The translations under genes and the position numbers were made by a program. From assembly GCF_025567265.1 (NCBI RefSeq), contig NZ_JAOQJW010000022.1, positions 1-64,000 on the forward strand: DNA of 64,000 bases, read 5' to 3'. The notes beneath the pieces were generated by a model. It was not told the DNA's origin, did no database searches, and worked only from the letters and a program-made list of their open reading frames with translations. Source of the stretch: Dorea_A amylophila. GTDB lineage: Bacteria; Bacillota; Clostridia; Lachnospirales; Lachnospiraceae. Shown piece by piece: positions 42,395 through 49,442 of this stretch (positions are counted from its first letter, which is position 1; each line of letters begins with the position of its first letter).

Positions 42395-43258
42395 CTATTT
42401 TTGTAAAGCTGCTGCTTTTTTTCTTCCTGCAATGATCAGTATAGCGGATATCACTACAATCGTGCCTGCCAACAGCTGAGAGACCGGAAGTCCAACTTTT
42501 GGCAGCAACAGCTGATCGGTTCTAAGTCCTTCGATCCAGAGTCTGCCAAGACCATACCCCAAGAGATAGATCAGGAAGACTTCCCCATCGAATTTCTTAT
42601 GCTTGCGGTACAACAGCATGATGATCAGCACCATCAGACACCACAGGGATTCGTACAGGTAGGTCGGATGAACCTGAATATACATGACTCCTTTGACTGT
42701 CTCGGCATGATTCCACATCTTTGTTGTGATGTCCGAACTTCTTACCGCATCCACCGGAAGTCTCATAGCAAACAGTCCATTCGTATATTCCCCAAAGGCT
42801 TCTCTGTTGAAGAAGTTCCCCCATCTTCCGATCATCTGTCCGGTGATCAGACCAAATCCGCCGGTGTCAAATAACAGAAACGGTGATAATCCTTTTATTT
42901 TTGCAAATATAAATACTACAACAATTGCCGTGATCACACCGCCGTATATGGCAAGACCGCCCTCACGGATGTTAATGATACTCTTAATATCGTCTTTATA
43001 CATATCCCAGGAGAAGATTACATAATATGCCCTTGCTCCGATAATTGAAAAGATAACTCCATATATTGCCAGATCATAATAATCTTCTACGTTCTGATGC
43101 GTACGCTTTGCTTCCATTACCGCCATCATAAGTCCCGCAAGTATTCCGATTCCTATGACGATTCCATAATATGCGATATCGAATCCAAAGACTGTGATAT
43201 GATCGCCGACAGATTTTAAATGAATTCCCAGATTAGGGAAATCTATGGTTCTGTGCAT
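42395..43258 (-). CDS. lgt: Prolipoprotein diacylglyceryl transferase
   Basis: Membrane enzyme attaching diacylglycerol to the lipobox cysteine of prolipoproteins. 287 aa from this start with seven hydrophobic segments. The family motif is GQMIGRWGNFFNREAFGEYT; also HPTYLYESLWCL and a basic C-terminus. The start at 43258 has a GAGGGGGG sequence 8 nt upstream; nine more codons are open. Co-directional with ychF, 37 nt downstream of it. Confidence 0.93.
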   Translation of the reverse strand: MHRTIDFPNLGIHLKSVGDHITVFGFDIAYYGIVIGIGILAGLMMAVMEAKRTHQNVEDYYDLAIYGVIFSIIGARAYYVIFSWDMYKDDIKSIINIREGGLAIYGGVITAIVVVFIFAKIKGLSPFLLFDTGGFGLITGQMIGRWGNFFNREAFGEYTNGLFAMRLPVDAVRSSDITTKMWNHAETVKGVMYIQVHPTYLYESLWCLMVLIIMLLYRKHKKFDGEVFLIYLLGYGLGRLWIEGLRTDQLLLPKVGLPVSQLLAGTIVVISAILIIAGRKKAAALQK

Positions 43259-43295
43259 TGAAACAGCCCCCCTCTTTTCATCCATCTATTCCTGA

Positions 43296-44396
43296 TTATA
43301 CATTAAACCGGAACAGCATGATATCTCCGTCTTTTACCACATAGTCTTTACCTTCCAGACGGATCAGACCTTTTTCTTTTGCTGCTGTGTGGCTTCCACA
43401 CGCGATCAGATCATCGTAAGATACAACTTCTGCACGGATGAACCCACGCTCAAAGTCAGAGTGGATCTTCCCTGCTGCCTGTGGTGCCTTCGTTCCTTCT
43501 GTGATTGTCCATGCACGAACTTCCGGCTCACCTGCTGTCAGATAGCTGATCAGTCCAAGCAGCTTATAACTTGCTTTGATCAGTTTTTCCAGACCTGATT
43601 CCTTTAATCCAAGATCCTCCAGGAACATTTTCTTTTCATCATCATCCAGTTCTGAAATCTCTGCCTCAATCTCTGCACATACAACGAAAACTTCGCTCTG
43701 CTCACCTTTTGCATATTCACGGACAGCCTGTACACCTTCGTTATTGGCCGCATCATCTGCAAGATCATCTTCAGATACATTTGCCGCATAGATAACCGGT
43801 TTGTATGTCAGAAGATTATAGCTTTCCAGCCATGCCTGTTCTTCCTCGTCATCTGCTTCTTCGAATGTCTTTGCAAGCTTTCCATCTTCCAGATGCGCCT
43901 TGATCTTGTTCAGAAGTGCAAGCTCTTTTGCTGCAGATTTGTCATTTCTTGCAACTTTGGAAACTTTGGAAATTCTTCTTTCCAGGATCTCAAGGTCAGA
44001 AAAGATCAGCTCTAAGTTGATCGTCTCGATATCACGAAGTGGGTTGATGCTTCCGTCTACGTGTACAATATTGCTGTTCTCGAAGCATCTTACTACGTGT
44101 ACGATAGCATCTACTTCACGGATATTGGCAAGGAACTGGTTTCCAAGACCTTCTCCTTTGGAAGCTCCTTTGACAAGTCCGGCAATATCAACGAATTCAA
44201 TTGCTGCCGGGATGATCTTCTTGGTATGATACATCTCACCCAATACATTTAATCTCTCATCCGGTACGGTTACGACTCCTACGTTCGGGTCAATGGTACA
44301 GAATGGATAGTTTGCTGATTCTGCGCCTGCCTTTGTAAGTGAGTTGAACAGTGTACTTTTTCCTACATTTGGTAATCCTACGATTCCTAATTTCAT
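43296..44396 (-). CDS. ychF: Ribosome-binding ATPase YchF
   Basis: 366-aa P-loop protein of the Obg-related group that hydrolyses ATP rather than GTP. G1 GLPNVGKSTLFNSLT, FVDIAGLVKGASKGEGLGNQ (G3), a coiled-coil insert in the middle and the C-terminal TGS domain (TAGEPEVRAWTITEGTKAPQ, then HSDFERGFIRAEVV). Binds 70S ribosomes; role in stress responses. Housekeeping gene bordering the decayed element. Confidence 0.96.
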   Translation of the reverse strand: MKLGIVGLPNVGKSTLFNSLTKAGAESANYPFCTIDPNVGVVTVPDERLNVLGEMYHTKKIIPAAIEFVDIAGLVKGASKGEGLGNQFLANIREVDAIVHVVRCFENSNIVHVDGSINPLRDIETINLELIFSDLEILERRISKVSKVARNDKSAAKELALLNKIKAHLEDGKLAKTFEEADDEEEQAWLESYNLLTYKPVIYAANVSEDDLADDAANNEGVQAVREYAKGEQSEVFVVCAEIEAEISELDDDEKKMFLEDLGLKESGLEKLIKASYKLLGLISYLTAGEPEVRAWTITEGTKAPQAAGKIHSDFERGFIRAEVVSYDDLIACGSHTAAKEKGLIRLEGKDYVVKDGDIMLFRFNV

Positions 44397-44467
44397 TTTT
44401 TATTTCCTCCTATAAATTTCTTGATTTCAGCATACTTATTTTTGCAAGTGGACCATTTAGTGGGCCA
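44397..44467. other. Border between ychF and the decayed element
   Basis: Short spacer holding the ychF RBS (AGGAGG) and the left imperfect direct repeat (44449-44470). No gene. Confidence 0.5.
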
Positions 44468-44470
44468 TTA
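44449..44470. repeat. Left imperfect direct repeat of the decayed element
   Basis: TGGACCATTTAGTGGGCCAT shares 17 of 22 positions with 47187-47208. It overlaps the stop codon of the integrase fragment. A possible old end of a mobile element. Confidence 0.4.
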
Positions 44471-44572
44471 TTTTCTCTTTCCAAACCAATCTACAAATCT
44501 GGCTGAGTATAATCCCGTACTTTCCTGGGTTATTCCCTTGCCAAGTTCTTTGCCTTTTAAATCTTTTCCCAT
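44468..44572 (-). pseudogene. Tn916-type integrase, N-terminal fragment
   Basis: A 34-residue frame starting MGKDLKGKELGKGITQESTG and ending with DWFGKRK before a stop. It matches the start of tyrosine integrases of the Tn916/Tn1549 group (DLKGKELG, then QRKDGLYxARF and FGKRK), a small N-terminal DNA-binding arm. The remaining about 360 residues with the catalytic Arg and Tyr are absent. RBS-like sequence precedes the ATG weakly. I read it as a leftover of an integrated element, by memory of the family. Confidence 0.6.
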
Positions 44573-44652
44573 ATTTCAGCTTCTCTCATAAGAAGCCCTA
44601 ATACAGTAACTTGTATTATACCATAGCATCTTATCTTTGTGAATATTCATTT

Positions 44653-44724
44653 TTATCTCATCTCCTGTTTGTGATAGCTCTTTCCCTTCGTTTCTTTTGC
44701 AATAATTTCCATTATTTTAGCCAT
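44653..44724 (-). CDS. Very small ORF, 23 aa
   Basis: MAKIMEIIAKETKGKSYHKQ and three more residues. It overlaps the end of the upstream membrane-protein remnant by 8 nt, has AAGGAG 8 nt before its ATG, and is positively charged. An AgrD-like peptide would need a cysteine or serine plus an acidic tail, which are lacking. Probably not functional. Confidence 0.25.
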   Translation of the reverse strand: MAKIMEIIAKETKGKSYHKQEMR

Positions 44725-44980
44725 CGCACTTGTCTCCTTGCTCCCATGTGTTTTTGTTCGCAATCATTATAATTGCAGCCCCGATACATCCAACGATGTT
44801 TGGAACGCTCACAAGTGAAAATATTCCAGGATTACAGCTCCCATCTATCGTATACTGGATTGTTTTATCCAACCCGTCCCTTGCAAGCTGCAAAGCAGCA
44901 TATAACAAGACCATATGCTAAAACAAACGGGCTCCTTCTGCCCCAGAAATTAAACTCGTTTTCCACTATTTACCATCATA
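44717..44980 (-). pseudogene. Broken membrane-protein gene
   Basis: The last 65 codons (44717-44914) read as a membrane segment (FSLVSVPNIVGCIGAAIIMIA) with a hydrophilic end. Upstream, a different frame reads NEFNFWGRRSPFVLAYGLVI and joins it only through a frameshift near 44900. No start codon or RBS suits the whole. I do not recognise the parent family. Confidence 0.4.
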
Positions 44981-44981
44981 T

Positions 44982-45320
44982 CTAACATATCATCCTCTTC
45001 GGGCGTACGGTCGGTTTTATTTGCCAGTCCCTTTCCGGCGGTTTTAAAATAGCATTTTTATCCCTGACCTCTTTTAGCTGTGTGCCTGTCTGTCCCATGC
45101 CGATGCCACAGACTGCACGCACTTTATACAATTTTGCTGCCTCTTTATATCCTTTGATTCCTCCTGCCATAATCCAGCCGAGATAAATGATTTCACTGCC
45201 GGAAAGCACCTTGTTTTTTGCCTGCTGTAAACTATGTACCAGAAGATTCAATTCATTTCCCAGTAATTGTGCATACTCTGCTGTGCTTCCGGTATTTGAT
45301 GTATATATGATTGCTTTCAT
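44982..45320 (-). CDS. Flavodoxin-fold protein, C-terminally altered
   Basis: 112 aa from the start MKAIIYTSNTGSTAEYAQLL, with the FMN phosphate loop TSNTGSTAEYAQLLG at the N-terminus and IIYLGWIMAGGIKGYKE in the second half. Flavodoxin domain proteins of this type are usually 150 aa or more; after about residue 90 the sequence (LKPPERDWQIKPTVRPKRM) no longer follows the family, so the gene was probably cut or frameshifted. Frame opens 13 codons earlier. It follows the TetR gene on the same strand. Confidence 0.6.
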   Translation of the reverse strand: MKAIIYTSNTGSTAEYAQLLGNELNLLVHSLQQAKNKVLSGSEIIYLGWIMAGGIKGYKEAAKLYKVRAVCGIGMGQTGTQLKEVRDKNAILKPPERDWQIKPTVRPKRMIC

Positions 45321-45347
45321 TCTTATCTGACCTCCCATAATATAAAT

Positions 45348-45388
45348 GACGCAGTGCAAAACTGTAATATTACAATCTGCACTGCGTC
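45348..45388 (-). terminator. Inverted repeat between TetR and flavodoxin genes
   Basis: GACGCAGTGCA and TGCACTGCGTC (45348-45358 with 45378-45388) pair perfectly around a 19-nt loop. No strong T run, so termination is uncertain. Confidence 0.5.
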
Positions 45389-45407
45389 TTAGCGTCTGGC
45401 TCTTATT

Positions 45408-46001
45408 TTACTGTTTCATTTCTTCTACAATTTTGTCCAGCATCTGTTCAAACTGACATTTCACTTTCGCCTTATCTGCTGCTCCATCATACACACTATA
45501 ATAGATAAACATATTCGCATAAAATTGAACTGCATTCTCCTCTGGATTTTTTATTTCCATATTTTTGAACAGGTCCTTCACGTATTCTGCCGGTCCGGAT
45601 ACCAGATATTGCTGATATAAATTCTGCATCTCTTCACTGCGAAACTGCTCTATTGTAAGCATTTTCCGAAACGATGATGCAAAATCATCCTCTGTCCAAT
45701 ATTCATACATAGATTTGCTGTATTCCACCAAATCATCCAATGATACTGTCTCATACTTTTCAGGCGTTTTCTCTTTATCCTCTTGTGGCATATCATATTC
45801 TGTTGCCTGTTCGCCATCCTGCTGCTCCATACGCCCCACAATACAGTCAAAAATATCTCTTTTGCTTTTGTAATGACGGTACAATGCCCCTTTTGTCATA
45901 TCAAGCTCTCCTGCTATCTGGCTGACTGAGACAGCCTCATAACCATCTCTGGCAAACAGATGTAGTGCCACAATTAATATTTCCTCTTTCCTATTACCCA
46001 T
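45408..46001 (-). CDS. TetR/AcrR family regulator with own operator
   Basis: 197 aa from 46001, chosen because GGAGG lies 8 nt upstream. N-terminal helix-turn-helix: GYEAVSVSQIAGELDMTKGA, then LYRHYKSKRDIFDCIV. The C-terminal helical domain is of the TetR_C type with an acidic, Met-rich middle (EYDMPQEDKEKT). Two 14-bp palindromes immediately upstream mark an autoregulated promoter. Neighbouring flavodoxin gene is a likely former target. Part of the decayed element. Confidence 0.87.
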   Translation of the reverse strand: MGNRKEEILIVALHLFARDGYEAVSVSQIAGELDMTKGALYRHYKSKRDIFDCIVGRMEQQDGEQATEYDMPQEDKEKTPEKYETVSLDDLVEYSKSMYEYWTEDDFASSFRKMLTIEQFRSEEMQNLYQQYLVSGPAEYVKDLFKNMEIKNPEENAVQFYANMFIYYSVYDGAADKAKVKCQFEQMLDKIVEEMKQ

Positions 46002-46020
46002 GCACATTTCCTCCAAAATA

Positions 46021-46066
46021 AATAAACGACCGTTTACATCTTAATAATAGTAAACGGTCGTTTATT
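46021..46066. promoter_or_regulatory. Double TetR operator
   Basis: TAAACGACCGTTTA (46023-46036) and TAAACGGTCGTTTA (46051-46064) are each palindromic and are reverse complements, 28 bp between centres, so the whole stretch is also an inverted repeat (46021-46037 with 46050-46066). Site lies 22-65 bp before the TetR start. Confidence 0.8.
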
Positions 46067-46092
46067 TATCAAAACTTTTCTTTTTGCTTATA

Positions 46093-46860
46093 TTATCTCT
46101 TTTTATAAATCAACAGCTCTGGATTTTCACCAGCTTTCTCATATGTACATACTAGAATAAAATCCATACTTGCCAGGATACCGAAACACCTGTCTCCTCC
46201 AAATTCAGACTCCAGTTGATTCCCCAGATATGTTTTCTGATCATCAAGGAATTTCACTTTTTTTCCATTCGGCAGAGTATATTCCAGATTCACATATTTT
46301 CCCACAAGTGCATTTAGTTTCTCTACCCTTGGAAGTCCGTCTATATGCAGATCATTAATTTCATTTATCAATTGCTTTTTAAACTCTTCAAACTGCCCAT
46401 TGTCACTAAGTTCATCATACCTTTTCCAGTAATCTAACTTTGGAAGCATTTCTTTCAGATAAGAACGTGCCTGTTCTTCGGTAAAGTTTTCATTTACCAT
46501 ATTCTTTACACATACATCAATCAATTCATCCATATCATTATATGTGTATGTTCCATCTGCATAGCACCATTTACAATACTCCTCATTTAATGTGCCATCC
46601 TTATCACGTCCCAATATGGAATCATCATCAATTGGCATCCCGCAACACTGACAGATCAACTTTCTGGGTTCTCCCAAAAGCGTATTGATGGAAACATCAA
46701 ATTCTTTCGATAAGAGCTTAAGTGTATCAGTATTTGGAACTGTATCTCCATTTTCCCAGCGTGATACTGCCTGCCTTGTTACCATGATTTTATCTGCCAG
46801 TTCGTCTTGTGACATTCCTCTTTCTGTACGAAGTTTCAAAATAATATTTTTTGTTTCCAT
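46093..46860 (-). CDS. XRE family regulator with zinc-ribbon and C-terminal domain
   Basis: 255 aa from 46860, where GGAGG lies 8 nt upstream. Residues 1-60 are a Cro/CI helix-turn-helix (GMSQDELADKIMVTRQAVSR, then WENGDTVPNTDTL). Next a zinc ribbon (CQCCGMPIDD, then EEYCKWCYADG) typical of a family with zinc-ribbon and helical segment. The C-terminal about 90 residues (DGLPRVEKLNALVGKYVNLE, FGILASMDFILV) form an unrecognised domain. No partner gene is left nearby. Confidence 0.82.
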   Translation of the reverse strand: METKNIILKLRTERGMSQDELADKIMVTRQAVSRWENGDTVPNTDTLKLLSKEFDVSINTLLGEPRKLICQCCGMPIDDDSILGRDKDGTLNEEYCKWCYADGTYTYNDMDELIDVCVKNMVNENFTEEQARSYLKEMLPKLDYWKRYDELSDNGQFEEFKKQLINEINDLHIDGLPRVEKLNALVGKYVNLEYTLPNGKKVKFLDDQKTYLGNQLESEFGGDRCFGILASMDFILVCTYEKAGENPELLIYKKR

Positions 46861-47124
46861 AGTCATCACCTCCATAAGCATATCATATAGATAAATTCAT
46901 GTTCTGAAAAGCAACCTGCTGTTGCCATACCCTGTCTATATGATTTAATTATCACTCTTTGGTCATGACTTTCCTGCACCAGGTTCTTGTCTTACAGTGA
47001 GGACATTTTAAATATCTTAGTAATGTCACAAACATAATTGTTGATATTACGCCAATAATTCCAGTTGCATAATCATATCATAACCTAAACACCAGTTATT
47101 TTTATTATAATACTTACAACTATG

Positions 47125-47151
47125 AAAAAGAAGCACTCATACAAGCGCTTC
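47125..47151 (-). terminator. Terminator of the rsgA-rpe-thiN unit
   Basis: On the minus strand GAAGCGCT and AGTGCTTC (47144-47151 with 47130-47137, one G-U) close a 6-nt loop, followed by TTTTTC. It lies 90 nt past the thiN stop. Confidence 0.7.
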
Positions 47152-47186
47152 TCCTTACCACATTAGAGCTTTGATCAAAAGGTTAA

Positions 47187-47208
47187 TGGACCACAAAGTA
47201 GGCCATTT
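47187..47208. repeat. Right imperfect direct repeat of the decayed element
   Basis: TGGACCACAAAGTAGGCCAT, partner of 44449-44470 (17 of 22 positions). Same orientation. Confidence 0.4.
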
Positions 47209-47240
47209 TTTCAAAAACTTACATGAATTTATATAGAGTT

Positions 47241-47900
47241 TTATCTGTCTTTCGTTTCCATCAGAATCACAATTCCATTCAGGAAGCTGATTGTCACTTC
47301 ATCCTCCTGGAACTGATTGCTGACGCAAAGGCTGTCATATGGTATCAGTGTATGATTCGTCAATGGATACTTTGCCCCTTTGATACTGAAACCAAATACT
47401 TCCTCGCCTAACGGAAACACAGAAAAATACGGTCCATAAGTTTCTCCTTTTTTCAGATGGGTTTCCCCGCCTCCGATCAGACGGATCTTATTCTGGCGAT
47501 CCATGATCACAGCATTAATTCCGGCTTTAAACGGGATTGCAAGGCTCTGAACATTTGCCCAGAGGTGATCGATACGACCTCCGGTTGCTCCCAGGATTAG
47601 AATCTCACCTGCCCCTAATGTCATAGCCAGTCTGATTGCAATCTCTGTATCAGATGCATCTTTTACCGGATTAAATTCCCTGATCGGAACATCTGTCTCA
47701 TTACGGTAATAATCTCCAATCTCTTTTTTTACACTGTCAAAATCTCCGACAATATAATTTGGCAGAATCTGATGGCTGTAAAGGAACTCCATACCTTTGT
47801 CCACACCGATCACATACTGGTTTTCCTCTTTTTCAAGGATTGATAATACAAATTCTTCTTCCAGCTCCCCACCGCTGATAATCACAATCTTCTTATTCAT
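47241..47900 (-). CDS. thiN: Thiamine pyrophosphokinase
   Basis: 219-aa enzyme making thiamine diphosphate from thiamine and ATP. Seen: the YVIGVDKGMEFLYSHQILPN segment, the catalytic VGDFDSVKKEI, DASDTEIAIRLAM, GATGGRIDHLWANVQSL and a C-terminal beta domain (GYPLTNHTLIPYDSLCVSNQ-like AKYPLTNHTLIPYDSLCVSN). Overlaps rpe by 8 nt. Combined with thiM, thiE and thiD at 14591-17530, the window encodes most of the route from salvaged precursors to the cofactor. Confidence 0.93.
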   Translation of the reverse strand: MNKKIVIISGGELEEEFVLSILEKEENQYVIGVDKGMEFLYSHQILPNYIVGDFDSVKKEIGDYYRNETDVPIREFNPVKDASDTEIAIRLAMTLGAGEILILGATGGRIDHLWANVQSLAIPFKAGINAVIMDRQNKIRLIGGGETHLKKGETYGPYFSVFPLGEEVFGFSIKGAKYPLTNHTLIPYDSLCVSNQFQEDEVTISFLNGIVILMETKDR

Positions 47901-48558
47901 AACTTTTCAATATCTCCATGAATTTTGCAGTATTTTCCCCGGCATCTCCTCTGAACACAGCAGAACCGGCCACAATTACATTTGCGCCTGCATCCAATAC
48001 TTCTCTGACATTCTCCACATAGATTCCTCCGTCTACCTGAATATCTGTCTCCAGATTTTTTTCATTCAGCATCGCACGGACCTCACGGATCTTATCCAGT
48101 GATTCCGGAATAAATTTCTGTCCGCCAAATCCCGGATGCACGCTCATGATCAGGATCATCTCCACGTCTTCCAGATATGGAACAAGCTCTTTTACATCTG
48201 TCTCTGGATTAACAGCCAGTCCTGCCTTCATGCCACATGCATGGATTTTATCCAATGTCGTTTTTACGTCTTCACAGGCCTCCAGATGTACCGTTACATA
48301 GTCAGCTCCCGCCTTCTGGAATGCTTCTACATAGCGGATCGGTTCCTGCACCATCAGATGTGCATCCATGAATTGCTCCGTTGCATCATGGATTGATGCC
48401 AGAACCGGCATACCAAATGATATACTTGGTACAAACATTCCATCCATAACGTCAAAATGAATATACGCTGCCCCATTTTCCTCTGTCTTCTTCATTTCCT
48501 GACCCAAAACTTTGAAATCTGCCGCTAGTATTGACGGTGACAATACATAGTTCATCAT
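47893..48558 (-). CDS. rpe: Ribulose-phosphate 3-epimerase
   Basis: 221-aa pentose phosphate TIM barrel. Seen: LSPSILAADF, HFDVMDGMFVPSISFG, DAHLMVQEPIRYVE, VHLEACED, MSVHPGFGGQKFIPESLDKI and VDGGIYVENV. Overlaps the end of rsgA by 1 nt. The RBS GGAGG is close before two tandem Met codons. Confidence 0.96.
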   Translation of the reverse strand: MMNYVLSPSILAADFKVLGQEMKKTEENGAAYIHFDVMDGMFVPSISFGMPVLASIHDATEQFMDAHLMVQEPIRYVEAFQKAGADYVTVHLEACEDVKTTLDKIHACGMKAGLAVNPETDVKELVPYLEDVEMILIMSVHPGFGGQKFIPESLDKIREVRAMLNEKNLETDIQVDGGIYVENVREVLDAGANVIVAGSAVFRGDAGENTAKFMEILKSYE

Positions 48559-49436
48559 CAGTACCTCCTTTTATTCTTCACTTCCTCATACATTTCTATA
48601 TAATTCTGATAACGGATTTTATGAATTTTATCCTCTTCCAGAGCTGCCTTTACGGCACACCCCGGCTCATGCACATGATCACAACCGTTAAACTTGCACA
48701 TTCCTTCGTATTTCCGGAATTCCGGAAAGAAGTACTTCAGATCTTCTTTTTCATAATCATTCACATATAACGAACTGAATCCCGGTGTATCCATGATATA
48801 TGAATTTTCATCAATGGCGAACAATTCCGAATGTCTGGTGGTATGCTTTCCCCTCTCAATCTTCGTACTGATTGCCCCTGTCTCCATATCTGCCTCCGGC
48901 TGCAGAATATTAATGATCGAAGATTTTCCCACTCCGGACGGACCTGCGATCGCTGTTGTCTTTCCTTTCAGAAGTTCACGTATAGTTTCAATCCCCCGTT
49001 CTTTTTTCGCACTGACAAATACCAGCGGATAACCGCATGATTCATAGATTGATTCCAATTCCTTCACCTGCGGATCTGTCGCAATGTCTTCTTTATTAAA
49101 GCATAACACAACCGGAATCTCTTTGCTTTCCATCATAACAAGAAAGCGGTCCAGCAGATTAAAGTGTGGATTCGGCTTCGTGATTGCAAAGACTACCAAT
49201 GCCTGATCGATATTGGCCACAGCCGGGCGGATCAGCTCATTCTGCCGTGGCAGTATCTTCACTATATTTCCTTTTTTTTCCGATTCATCAAGAATCTCTA
49301 TCTCTACATTGTCTCCCACCAAAGGCTTGATCTTTTCTTTCCGGAATACACCTTTGGCTTTGCATTCATAAACACCGAATTCTACTACGTGAACGTAGTA
49401 GAATCCGGCAATTCCTTTTATAATTTTTCCCTGCAT
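48558..49436 (-). CDS. rsgA: Ribosome small subunit-dependent GTPase RsgA
   Basis: 292-aa circularly permuted GTPase involved in late 30S assembly. An N-terminal OB domain (about residues 1-75), G4-type CFNKED, G1 GPSGVGKSSIIN (about residue 168), G3 DTPGF, and the C-terminal zinc-binding CKFNGCDHVHEPGCAV. Length is typical. It lies 6 nt after prkC; the pair prkC-rsgA is conserved in Firmicutes. Confidence 0.95.
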   Translation of the reverse strand: MQGKIIKGIAGFYYVHVVEFGVYECKAKGVFRKEKIKPLVGDNVEIEILDESEKKGNIVKILPRQNELIRPAVANIDQALVVFAITKPNPHFNLLDRFLVMMESKEIPVVLCFNKEDIATDPQVKELESIYESCGYPLVFVSAKKERGIETIRELLKGKTTAIAGPSGVGKSSIINILQPEADMETGAISTKIERGKHTTRHSELFAIDENSYIMDTPGFSSLYVNDYEKEDLKYFFPEFRKYEGMCKFNGCDHVHEPGCAVKAALEEDKIHKIRYQNYIEMYEEVKNKRRY

Positions 49437-49442
49437 AATCTT

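Larger units (their letters stand above)
46861..47240. other. Gene-free stretch after the thiN unit
   Basis: Holds the terminator of the thiN unit (47125-47151), the right imperfect repeat (47187-47208) and, on the minus strand at 46952-47077, an open frame without a start codon that reads as a short membrane segment then a CPHC...C zinc-ribbon-like end (LLRYLKCPHCKTRTWCRK). The last is probably a gene remnant. Confidence 0.4.

Noticed and set aside
44653..44724. AgrD-like signal peptide
   Set aside because: A small amphipathic start but no Cys/Ser ring residue and no acidic tail; adjacent membrane piece is broken and not AgrB-like.
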